Shown here: piece by piece, positions 1 through 11,400 of the stretch
Layout: every line of letters starts with the position of its first letter
How positions within the stretch are numbered: position 1 is the stretch's first letter
Source of the DNA: Rachycentron canadum
Lineage: Eukaryota; Chordata; Actinopteri; Carangiformes; Rachycentridae
DNA: 64,000 bases
Direction: 5' to 3'
Assembly (NCBI GenBank): GCA_038496675.1
Contig: CM076648.1
Coordinates: 12,299,152 to 12,363,151, forward strand
Made by a program: the position numbers and the translations under genes
Notes under the pieces: generated by a model
What the model was told of the DNA's origin: nothing
Seen by the model: only the letters and a program-made list of their open reading frames with translations
The model's database searches: none

Positions 1-3000
1 AAATTGCTGGGTAGCAGCTGGTGGTAAATTAAAAACTAACATTTGCAATGATTTTAATGGTCTGAGGTAGGGCCACCGTGTAAAATGTCCTGCCCCTGTG
101 TATTTTAAGTCGTTTTAAGAAATAATCCCACTGATCTGAAGCCATCTTCACTGTCTTCAGTGTCTGAGCTTTGCCAGCTAGCATTAACAACAACAGTAAA
201 GCATATTTTGCGCCAAAGCTGATTGGATATTCCTGGAGAGTTGGCTCTCTTTAACCTTTAATCTGCCAAACAAAGTCATGTTTTAAGGCCAAAGCCGTGA
301 TAAATTAACTATTACAGCTTGAATGTAAACTTGGCACAAGCAACACTTCCTATAATTACCCTGTAGAAACATATGACAAATACAAAAATCTGGTGTCATC
401 TATCTGTGCAATGAATCAAATAAACCAGCATAGATAAACCCTCTTCATCAGAAGAGAATAACAATTCAAGAATACAACCTTGATCAAGCAATTAGTCACA
501 TGGCAGTTGAATCAATGCTACTAACTATCTGTGTTAATTTCATACATTAATTTATTCCTTTACTTTTACCCAAAGTTGAGGGGCAAGAGCAGCAGAATGG
601 CTGGGTGTAAGTATTAAATACTACATCTATTGAATATGTGCATGGGGGCCATGTAAAAAAGTGCAAAGTGCTAGTTGGTCATGTTGTGGTTTTAGGAAAG
701 GAGGTGCTCTCAGAAGAGATGAGTTTTCAAGAGTCTCTTTAAGAGGGACGCCCCTGCTCTGTTAGGATTCAGGAGCTTGTTCCATCATCTGGTAAGATGA
801 GAGTAGCCTTGATTGTGATTGCCTTGTTTGCAGGGATGGCAATGCCAGGCGACATTTCTTAGAGGAAGGCAGTGGCTGAGAAGGAACATAGGGCTGTATG
901 ATTGAGTTCAAGTACATGGATACAAACCCAGAAGCCACTCAACCATTAGTGACCCGAATTTAATTCAGGCGACATATGCCCTTTTGGACTGATTGAAGAC
1001 CAGATGGGCTGCTGCATTAGGAACCATTTGCAACTATCCACAAAGGAAAGTCTACTAGAAGAGCATTGCAGTAGTCAAGGTGAGAAATAACCAAGGCCTG
1101 GGTGGCATACTGAGTCAGGTAAGGCATGATGTTGTATAAAGCAAAGTGGCTTGACCGAGACACAGATGCAACATGGTCAGAGAAGGATAATTGGTCACCA
1201 AACATGACACCCAGGTTTCTTGCGACCTTGATTGGGGTAAAGGATGAAGAGATTATTTTGATATTGATATCGTGGTGAAGAGACTTATTGGCTGGGATGA
1301 CTAGGAGTTCAGTCTTAGAGAGGTTTAGCTAAAGGTGGCGTTCCTTCATCCAAGCAGATATGTCAGAGACAGGCTGAACGCTGTGCAGACCATGGTGCTG
1401 TAAAGTGGGAATGACAGGTACAGCTGGGTGTCATTAGCATGACAGTCAGTGATACGTGAAGCCATGCATATTGCAGGTGGTACATTTATACCTGGGTCTG
1501 ATATAGACAACACTAATACTGTTATTATAGCATATTATAGCATAGAATTTACTGTCAAAAATGTACACAGCCAAAGTCACACAATCAAAACTCAAATTTC
1601 TGTTAATTTATACTGAAATTGTAAATATTTACCCTGCCATTATTTAAAGATGCTAAATGTGAACCAATATATTGTTGTAGTAGTGATTTTCAAAGATAAA
1701 ATTACATCATAAATGAAAATAATCACCCCACATTTTCAACTACTCTGGCAAACACAAAAAGAACATGGAAAGATATCAAATGTGCTCAAGGCAAGTCTAA
1801 TGAAACACAAGCACAGTCTTGGTTTGTTCCTGTCCTCTGGTTGATTCCAAGAAATTAGCCATGGAAAACAAAGAAACAAGCAGGGAGCAGAAGCAAAACA
1901 GGATCCTTCCACTAAGCCAACTGGGCAGCAAGTAGTCAACTAATTTAACTGCCATGACATTTAGACTACCATATATCACACAACTTCAGTGTTGCATTGT
2001 TCTAAAGTGAGTTAACGAGGGAAATACAAAGACCACCTTTATTCTACCCACAATATAAGTGTCAGCAACAACAAATATATTTAGTTTTATGTGGTTTATA
2101 TATAGCCCGCATCTTTGGATGCCAGAATATCTTTCAAAGCATCTATGTACCCCCATTTGTTTGATTCAGTGCGATCTTCATCATTTGTAATCCGTGGTGT
2201 GTTTTATTATTAAGGAAATTATTAGAGTGTCTTTTATTGCATGACTTATACTTATTTCTGCTAAAATGAAATGATGTCTGTATTGTTAAATAGAAGAAGC
2301 TGTTGTCTGCCGAGTACCACGGGTTGTTAGGCAAAGCCCTCTTATTAGTGATGATCAACCTCAAAAAGACTGCAGCTATGGGGATCTAAAACCTCTCCAT
2401 ACAGGCCCTCTGTCTGGAACAAATGGGGCAAACTAAAAGGGCCATGACAGGACTATGGGTCGTGGAACTGCAAAACTTTAAACAAGCTATTGTGGGAGGA
2501 GTCACTGTAATTCACAGTGATCCTGCTGCACTGAAGAATCTACGTCTCCACTTTATTTTACAGTATGCTTTCTGTTTGTCATTATCAGTCTGATTTTCTG
2601 GATGCTGCTTTCTCTAACAATCTAATATACATTGACAGCTACAGACCAGAATTTAAACACTGCAGATAGAAATACAAATGTAATGCACAATGTCCAGTAT
2701 GATGCTTATAATGTGGGAGGGATGTAAAAAAAAAAAAAAAACTTCAGTGTGGTCTGTGACTTTGTAAATTCTTGTCCTCCCTGTTTCAATAATGCAATCA
2801 TGCCATATATCTATGTCACCACATGGTCACACCCCTCTCCTGCAACCTTTACAGTCTCTCTCTCACTGCCACACACACACTAAGGCTGTACACCTATCTA
2901 ATGGAGAGAGTAGAGGTCCTGCATGGAGGATGTGAGGAGAATTTTAATAGCCTCTCTCCTGTCCTGCTAGGCACTGCGACTTCACATCCACAATGCAGGC

Positions 3001-3280
3001 AGAGATAATTGGTTTCACCTATCAGATGGGACCCCTGTGTGTTCATCCGTATGTCGGAGTCATTACAGCCCTCATGCATGATTTTTAGAAAACAGTGTGT
3101 TCACAGTGCAGTGCTTTTCAGCCTAGTTGGAGTGGCAGTGTGTCAGGGCTGCACGGTGGCATAAAGGGAATTAAAAGGAGTTTACTCGCAGTACTTTCAA
3201 AACCAAACAACCAGATAATGGCATCACATTTTTTTTTTTTACCCGGTCAAACAAGGCAGCAAAGCTCATGAGGCACTTAC
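1..3280 (-). other. plekha7 intron 3 (part), no exon recognised
   Basis: This is sequence downstream of the third plekha7 coding exon on the minus strand. I looked for the next exon, which should continue the second WW motif and then show a stretch resembling human PLEKHA7 (a His-Pro-Val-Thr-Gly type motif), and did not see it, so it probably lies left of the window. Apart from the LINE fragment at about 640-1500 there are only a short A run (about 2727-2743) and unremarkable AT-rich DNA. Confidence 0.6.
640..1500 (-). mobile_element. Degenerate L2-like LINE, reverse transcriptase fragment
   Basis: On the minus strand the segment reads as the palm and C-terminal part of a non-LTR reverse transcriptase of the L2 type common in fish. 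Recognisable pieces are NDTQLYLSF, then ISAW-K-like and KTELLVIPA-like stretches, then LGVMFGDQLSFSDHVASVSR (from about 1205) and ISHLDYCNALL. The catalytic YADD box reads HAND at 1430-1444. Relative to the consensus I remember, there are also stop codons and at least one internal deletion near 970, so the copy is dead. It sits antisense-free (same strand) in a plekha7 intron. The family name is from recognition only; a repeat-library comparison would settle it. Confidence 0.8.
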
Positions 3281-3762
3281 TTGATGAAGTAGCTGGCTCC
3301 TTCGTCCGTGAAGCCCTCTTCCCATCCTCTTGGCAAGTCTACAACACGAACAAAAACACACTGAACGACCCGCCACGGACACAAAACACACTGCAGCAAA
3401 AAGACAAAGTAAAGAAAAAAAAAAACCCAACAACAATAAGAACAACAAACGTCCCCACGGTGTCCCACAAATATGACCATTTGCCGCGTACCTGACCGGA
3501 TCATGTGTCCCGAGTTAACCGGCTCGCCTGTGCGCGGATGTAGCCAAGTGGTGCTTTGAGTTTTATCACTGCAAGAAAGACACCTGTTACTGAACCATTA
3601 CAAAACAACACAAATCCTCCCGCAACGCCTTCACAGTGACCCGTGAAGTGTCAGGCGTCGACTACTCAAAGACACTCACTTAATAAAGAAAACGCGGCCA
3701 TCTCTGCAAACTCCATACGACCAGTGGTCAGGTAGGGTGTCCCGTCCGAGAGGTGCCGCCAT
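3281..3762 (-). CDS. plekha7: plekha7, first three coding exons (partial; gene continues left)
   Basis: PLEKHA7 is a scaffold of the apical adherens junction. It binds p120-catenin, PDZD11 and the microtubule minus-end protein CAMSAP3, and has two N-terminal WW domains, a PH domain and coiled coils. Three exons join in frame with GT-AG introns: 3680-3762 (ATG at 3762, begins MAAPLGRDTLPDHW), 3492-3568 and 3281-3338. They give 72 residues. The first WW motif runs from Leu10-Pro11 with Trp14 and Trp36 (STTWLHPRTGEP). The second starts at Leu55-Pro56 with Trp59 (DLPRGWEEGFTDEGASYFI) and breaks off at a donor in phase 2. The N-terminus matches remembered human PLEKHA7 much better than PLEKHA5. 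The PH domain and the rest are outside the window. Which teleost duplicate (a or b) cannot be told. Confidence 0.92.
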
Positions 3763-4110
3763 GATCTCTCGTCTCTGGCTCGGCTGGTCCCCCTCCGCCT
3801 CCCCCTCCTCCTCCTCCTCCTCTCTCGCTCCAGTCCGCAGACTTTTTTTTTTTTCTTCTTCTTCTTCTTCCAGGGAGCCCAGATAATACCACCGCTAGGG
3901 CCACATAGTTTTTAAAGGGAAAGATAACCAAACCGGGCGACAGACTTCCCTCCGAGGATCCTTGAGCAGACGAAGACGAGCTAACATCTTTCCCCACAGG
4001 CAGCAGGCTGGTAGGGGATTAAAACACAGCCCGGACCTCCACAGTGGAATAAGAAATGAAGCCCACTGCGGAGAAAAGTAAGGTGTAGCCCCTTGGGTGT
4101 AGCAGAAATG
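3763..4110 (-). promoter_or_regulatory. plekha7 5' untranslated region and promoter area
   Basis: This lies directly upstream of the plekha7 start codon on the minus strand. On the plus strand it holds a pyrimidine-rich run of CCT and CTT units (about 3786-3870), so the transcript would carry a long GGA/GAA purine tract close to the start codon. The local sequence is more GC-rich than its surroundings and I see no TATA box, which fits a broad promoter. The transcription start is not determinable from sequence alone. Confidence 0.45.
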
Positions 4111-7100
4111 CACTGGATTAAAGCACTACACCATTCAGGGCAATGATTTTTGTCATAATAAAGAAGTGGTAGTTTAGTAATCCTGAAATAATTTTAATTA
4201 GTTTCTACACACATACTGCAGGCTGTGTCTTAAGGGATATTAAAGGATTATATATCTCAGTTAAACTAGAGGAAATTAAGGTAAAATGAGCAGCATGTGG
4301 AAGTGTGTGTGAGAGAGAGAGAAAGAGAGAGAATCTGTGATTTAATAACATCCTCCAAAAAATGTCTTATTACAGGATTTCAGGAGACAGAAAACAGTCA
4401 TGTCCAAGGGGACAAGGAAATTTAAGATATGAGTTAATTGTAATTTTCAGCCAGATTCCCAGTCCTCACATTGGTGATGTTTAAGAGCAAAGAAACATTT
4501 CTAAGCTCAAAGCCAACCAGGTAAAATTTTGGTCACAAGGTTTTGTTTTGTTTTTTTTAACTGATGACATCAACTTGAACCAAAGGTGTGTTTATCAACT
4601 TTGTCGTTGTGTGAGTCATAATGACAAAACTGTGAGAACCCGGGGTCAAGATGCCATAAATCTTCTTTAAGGCAAATTTAATAACAGTTGGATCAAAAGT
4701 AAATTACTACTCTCAACATTATTCACTTCAACACTTCTTTAATGTGGAGGCCTGCTACTGTATAAAAACAAAAACAAAAAAAACCCCATTGTAATACATG
4801 CTCTTCTGTCCTCTTGAAGCAAAGTTTATCAAGAAATGCCCGATGGCACAATGTTTTCACTTGCATATAGAAATACCTTGAGACAAAGAAATAAAACATA
4901 TTTGACCGCTACAAGGCTACGAAACTGTAATTGTGTGCCCGTGTACTGGAAGCTTTAGATGAAATCTGTCAGCTTCACATCACCTTCACCGCAGTCAGGA
5001 CAGAGAGCCTGTCTGACCGTGACACATTACAATAATGCTTACACTGCATCAAACAGACCTGCCCAATTTACCAATGCTGCCCATAAATTTCACTTGTGCT
5101 GTGTGAGGGCAGGCAGAATTCAAAGTCACAGTGGTGTTGGCACAGGTGCGCCAAGAGACAAGCAGCAAGGTCTGACTTCATCCACACTCACATATAAAAA
5201 TGCATTTTTACTAACGTGATTATTTCCATGTAACATCATGTGCTTCAACTGGGTGGAAGCAAATACAGGTATGAAGAGAGACCATACTCCAGAGTTTCTT
5301 GTGTTTCCTGCAGTAATATTCAAGTGTCCTGTGTGAAAGGAAAATACTGTGTCAGTGGGCAGAGAGAAACAAACATCTGTCAACACTATAAATATTTGAT
5401 CTGTGATTTCCTTTTGGGGAGGTATTGTTGAAAGGTTCCCCAGAGGTTTAAGGCATTGTTCAAAGATAGTTGGAGATAAAACACTTCCTCAAAAAACTAT
5501 TACAGTACAGCTGCAATGCAGAAACCAAAATGCTGTAAGGCTTTTTAAGTCTTATCTATTTGAGAAAAAATCAGAGGATAAAAGGATGTTTCTGGTTTCT
5601 GTTCATACAACAAAAGAAATGCATTATTACGTGAATTTCTACACAATAAAAGTTAAATGGAAAAACTTAACATATAATGAACAAATGTACAGGGCACAGT
5701 GGGTTAGTGAACAGGTTGATTTGAAATTGATGTGAATTATATGCCTAGGCCCAATCCCAGTTGAAAACCTAAAGGAGATGTATTAGCAGTGTCCTCCACC
5801 AGCTCCAAGCTGTGCTAATGAGCAATAAACCTCTTTTAGTAGCTGATAGTGGCCCAACACCTTACTATGACGGTCAGTTACTATATGACTGTTTTTTCTT
5901 TAATTACACTCACATCTACATTTTCTCTTCAAGGAACAAACCAAGGGTTTGGTTGAGGGTTAAATCATAAGTACCAGACAAATGCATCAGATTTAATGAA
6001 GACACTGTGCTGTATTGTGGGTGTTTTGTATGAGGTCAAGCAGAGACTCTCAAAGATCTGTAGCAAGCATAATACTGTGTGTTACATGTCTGAAAAAGAG
6101 TAGGAAAAAGTAAAACACTTATCCACCCCCTACCCCCCACCCCTTTCATTCATCTTTAATGAATATTCCATCTATCCACCAAATGAATTCAACGCCAGGT
6201 TCGATAAAGTCACTCCACACATTCAGATACACCCCATTACATTATACTTCAACTACACAACATTTGTGGTTGCCTTTTAAACGTTTTAGATTTAACACAA
6301 AACATGCAATCAAAAATATGATGCATCTATTTCTTATACATTCATGCAGTTTATGTCAGTCTTCATTGTGAGAGCATTTAATCATAATATGGTTGTGGAT
6401 AGGGAAGAAAATAAGTGCTGATCTAGTCCATCTGCTCTAGCTTTCTTTCTCTTTCCATTCTATGATTATGATCCAACTCAATGATTAATTGCCATCCAGA
6501 TAATTGAACTGTTACACTGACATCTACAGGACAAGGATGGTATATATTTAGATATAAGCCAGTTAAAATTAGATTAATTGTCCTGCCTGAGCTGCCAAAG
6601 ATCATAAAATCTGTATTTTTAACACTTGTAGTTCCAGTTGAAAGCCAGTGTTTTTACAAGTCCCAGGCAACTAATTTATGTCTTTATTCAAGCTGGTCTG
6701 AGCAGCTGTTTGTAGTGATTGTACTGATTTCACCAAAATTTAAATATTTTCTTTTGAAATATATTCAATTTACTATACAGTACTGATAATACTTATAATA
6801 AAACTCAATTAACAGAACAGTTGTTATAGGTGCTAATAAGAATCATAATCTCTAGTTGGTTTTAATCATGCACTCATTAACTTTTGCACCATCTGTCATG
6901 CTTGACCAGTTAAGTAAAGTCTGAACAGACATCAAAAATTAATTCTGCCAGGTGTCACAATAGTGCATTAAGCAATGACACATTTACAAACTGAGTCACA
7001 ATGGATTGATAGATGTCCAGTATCTAGTTTACAATAAACCATAGTCACACATTTTAGACTAAAGGACTTAACTGTACAATGTCTTTGATATAAGTCTCAG

Positions 7101-7430
7101 TCAACACGAGGAGCCGTAGAGAGGGGTATGACCATCTGTAAGTACAGCCACAAGGTTGCATGTAAGATCTCCCTATGAGACCAGTGAGCAGGGCCGGGGT
7201 GAGAGGTGGACTTGGACCCATTAATCACAGACTGCTGCTCCCTGAGCTGAGGAAAAACTGAAAGAGAGCTGCAGTTTTGGAAAGTGAACACCCTTTCTGA
7301 AGTAAAGACACAGTCAAGAATGACAAAAGAAAAAGCAGTGTCAGACGCAAACTCACTTTTATACTATCCTCATGACTTTGAATTTGAAACTAACACTGAC
7401 ATTTTGTGATAGTGTATTCGTGTGGGGGTG
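4111..7430. other. Intergenic region between plekha7 and nucb2
   Basis: The two genes diverge from here. The stretch is AT-rich and holds a short (GA)n tract at 4311-4332, short T and A runs, and a C-rich stretch near 6126-6144. I found no exon, RNA gene or clear transposon end in it. Confidence 0.5.
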
Positions 7431-7600
7431 GCTAGTTACTCATTTACTCTGGTACTGTACTTCACAGCAATTCAGAGGTATTAAGCAATTTTATGCTACT
7501 TCTACTCCATTGCATTTAATAAAAGGCCACACTGCAGAGTAACATTTTACATGCAAAATATGATCAGGCTATGAAATATATTGTTATTGCTTAAATTGCC
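7431..7600 (-). repeat. Copy 1 of a percomorph-type AGTAAAAGTA interspersed repeat (inverted)
   Basis: The plus strand reads CTAGTTACTCATTTACTC, then GTACTGTACTT, then TTTTATGCTACTTCTACTCC and ACATGCAAAATATGATCAG. This follows, in reverse orientation, a non-autonomous DNA repeat that is extremely frequent in spiny-rayed fish genomes and is recognised by its repeated AGTACT and AAGTAAAAGTA motifs. The copy is diverged and incomplete. The call rests on memory of the family, whose formal name I do not give. Confidence 0.6.
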
Positions 7601-7779
7601 TTGTGTAAAGGCTGCAATATTTATGCTTTAAATCCTCTTATTTACACATGGATTGACAAGACAAGTAAATATGATGTAAGTACTATTCTAGGTCAGTCAA
7701 TTAAATTAATTGCCAGAAAAATAGAGAGAGAAAACACTGGGAAACTATTGGCATTAAAAGCTGCACTTCATCATTCAGC

Positions 7780-8402
7780 ACCGCTGGATCACTCCCCCCT
7801 TACGTCGTGTGTTTCCTGACCTACAATCGTTGCAAAAGCTGTTATCGATTCGATGGGAAACGCGGAGGACCCGCCCACCTGCTCCGTCGTCATGTCGCCA
7901 CGTACGATTCGATGCAACGCAACTTGCTGGTCTGTGTGACAGAAAGCGGAACTGGCCAAGCGGCGAACGACACCGCTCTCACAACCTACCGTGCTGACTA
8001 GCGAGCTAGCTGCCGACGGGAGGAGAGCAGAGCAGAGCAGAGCAGAGCAGATGATGTCCAGGACTCATAATAAAGTCAGTATACAAGTGACACATATCTT
8101 TTTTTGTGTTTTTTTTAATGAGGTTTGTTAATATGGTAATGGACAACTGCGCTGCCCAGGCTGACAACATAACGTTACTTGAGTTGCTAGCTTGTCATGA
8201 GCTAAGTCAGTGGTCAGAGCCCTGGATGTGAATAGCTTCCTAGCCAATAATAACAACCTATTTAGACTAAAGGTGTTAAATGAATACGAGCGAATGAGGA
8301 AGCTTATTTACCCAGAGCCACGTCGACCTCTATGTTCACATAATGTATAATTTAAACACGGTGAAAAAAAGTCTGCTTAACGTAAATTGTCCTCTTTTCT
8401 AG
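7780..8402 (+). promoter_or_regulatory. nucb2 promoter, 5' untranslated exon(s) and first intron
   Basis: The start codon of nucb2 lies at the first base of an exon (acceptor TTTTCTAG then ATG at 8403), so the 5' untranslated region must come from an upstream exon. The likely place is about 7800-8080, a CpG-containing segment with ACGT-type motifs that ends in a 5-bp tandem repeat (AGAGC units, 8024-8050). No donor could be chosen with confidence. The 8090-8400 part is AT-rich and looks intronic. Confidence 0.45.
8024..8050. repeat. (AGAGC)n pentanucleotide tandem repeat
   Basis: About 5.4 perfect copies of a 5-bp unit sit in the presumed 5' untranslated exon of nucb2, followed directly by ATGATG. 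Confidence 0.85.
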
Positions 8403-11400
8403 ATGTGTTGGAGCCGGGCCTTTCTCACCGGCTGGCTTGTGCTGCTGGTCCAGCTGATGTGTGCACAGGCAGTGCCCATCAGCATGGATAAGACTAAGAT
8501 CAAACAGCCAGAGACGAAACCCGATGAGCCTCCAGCTAGTGTGGTGAGAAGACACAAGATGTACACAACACATCCAAAAGTCCACTTCTAGACTGTATCT
8601 GTGTATACACAAGTTGATAAATCATCATGTCCTTCAGTGTCACAGCCATGTCATGGCAAGGAGCCTTTAAATCATCCCAGTGTACGTATTTAGCATTAGA
8701 TTGGACAGCAGTTAATTCTGTTCAACACAACATTTTGATCAGGCCTTGATAGACAACTAATGATTTCCTAATCTTTATTAATTTTAGCTTCTCAAATAAG
8801 ATGATCTTCTTGTGTTCAATTTCACTATTTTCCCATTTTTTGGGCTGGAGTTCAGACTGAAATTTAACAATTTAACTTTATACAGTTCACATGGTAAATG
8901 GTTAATTAATGTTTGGAAAGTAATGGGCATGAATTACTCCTTACTTGCAGCCCTTATATTATACAGTTTTGTCACTGTTATCAGCTAAGAGAGAGTTTGT
9001 AATAGCACCTGGACTAATTTAAATGAGAGGCAGCCTGATGTCTCATTGCGCTACAATTAAATTACCTTAATCAGACACTTCAATCAAAACTTTTGATCTA
9101 TCACCCTCAAATGTATTTCATCATCAGTACAACAGGCTTTCTCCATGTTAAATATTGACATAGTGGCTCAACAGCCTAAACTAACCCCATCCAGATTCTT
9201 GGGACAAGGATGCTACAAGAAACTACAACCCTTTTATCAAAGAATAAGTAAGTGGTGTTGCACCACAGCTGCAGCTACCACAGCTGTGGCAATATGGCAA
9301 TTTGCAGAAGGCAGTAATATATTGCATAAGCATTTGTAACATAACCTGTCATCTATGCATCGAACATCTGGACAGAAGATCTATCATGTCAGTCAGCACA
9401 TAGCCCATGAAAGTAAAATATTCTGTGACTCACTCAATCATCAGTACATCAGAGCAGTGATTGCCCAGTAATATAATACCTTGGTTTTTAGGACACTGGA
9501 CTCCACTATGACCGCTACCTCAGGGAGGTCATTGATTTTCTAGAGAAAGATCAACATTTCAGAGAAAAGCTTCATAACACAGACATGGAAGACATCAAGG
9601 TATGCTGCTTTTCTTTGCTTTTGTCTTGCTAGCATGATGTGAAGTTTCGATTGGCCCTGAGTAAACTGATAGTATGTTATTACTATGGAGTATTTTGGAA
9701 TTTTGTTCCAAAAGTTATTTTAATAAAATGTGTAATTCATAAATAGATTTATTATATGTGCTGCCACAACTTGAAGCGTAAATAACACACTTTTGCATAA
9801 TTGGTGTACAGGAAGGTAAACTCGCCAAAGAGCTAGACTTTGTCAGTCATCATGTCAGAACAAAACTGGATGAGTTGAAGAGGCAGGAGGTAAACCGACT
9901 ACGAACCTTGATCAAGGCCAAGCAAGATATTGAAGGAGGGAATGGTACGTGATGCAACAAAATGTATATTTTATTTTGATTTATGTCTAAATCAAGATGA
10001 TACAACCTAAGTAGGATATTAGAGGTAAATAAATTGTAAGTAAAATGCAACACTATATATCTATAAATGTTTTTATTTATGTCACCAATTGCTCCCTGAA
10101 TAGACATTGCAGTGGATCACCAGGCTCTGCTGAAACAGTTTGAATACTTGAACCACATGAACCCACATACATTTGAAGTGGATGACCTAGATCGACTCAT
10201 CAAATCGGTAAATCTCATTGCTACTTCATGATATAAAAATGTACAGACATGCAGACATGTTCACACAACTCATTTCAACTAACATTTTTAGTCTAGTAAC
10301 ACACAGCATGTATAAGGGAGATGGAAAATGGGATAATATGAAAATTTCATGATACGATAGTCCTGCAGTTACTTCATCGGAGTCTGCAGCTCCAACCCAA
10401 GAAGCAGGAAATCAAGTAGAGGTAAAAGATGAGGCAAATTAGCTACTTTGCTACATAGCTAACGTTACCTAGATATTAGCTTAATACACTGGTGCTCCAA
10501 ACACTATATAAAATCCATGATGCACAACATCATAGTGTAACAAACATTAAGATAAATGTCAACTTTAGTATAAGTTAACAAACAGTTAAGTCTGTCACAT
10601 TATGTAACAGTAACTTAAAGTTAGTCATTTTTACCTGGAGTTAGTCGATCAGAGCTAATTGGTTGTCACAGAGATGCGAGTTGTTGTTGGAGGTGTTGGG
10701 CCGTGGGCAGACCTCTTCCTCTGACAGGCTCTGCTGGAGGGCATCTCAGTTTCTTGTCATCCCTTGGGAGCCCATAAAATCTCCAAACATCTGATTTAAC
10801 TCTCTTTTGTCGGGGGTACAATCCTTAGGTCCAGCCTTCAGTCATGGTGATAGACATAACATTATGACTGGGAAGATTCAGGCTCCCCCTTGTGGTTATT
10901 CAAATACATCAGTATCTGCAGTTTGGTGAACTGGATCAATTAATGATTATCCCCAGTGACAATGATCCTGATGATGGAAATTCACCATGATCAATTTATT
11001 ACGAATGCATAAATCGCAATAAAACCATATATTGTTACATTTCTAGCAGAATGGACTGTAACATTAAAAACAAGAGTAAGTATATCAAACGTGTTTAGAT
11101 TTTTAAATATGATTAAATAATGGAAAAGTAATCAACACCATTAAGAAATGTCAATAAACAGTGTTACAGTATATACTGTAGCTCATTTTAGTTTCCAGAT
11201 TGTTTTGAAAAAATTGAATAGTTGTATCACATTTGTTGATTTCAATCAAGGTAAATTTCCAGCCCTTGTAAAAAAAAAGGTTTTCCCTTCATACAGGCCA
11301 CTAAGGACTTGGAAAACTACGACAAAGAAAGGCATGAGGAGTTCAAGAGGTATGAAATGATGAAAGAGCATGACAGACGGGAACACCTGAAGACACTGGA

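Noticed and set aside
3140..3170. GGGCTGCACGGTGGC-like start of a common fish repeat or tRNA-derived SINE
   Set aside because: Only about 15 bases fit and the expected continuation is absent.
7807..8001. Overlapping 62-64 codon frames before nucb2
   Set aside because: They lie in the presumed promoter/5' untranslated exon and match no family; CpG-containing DNA has few stops.
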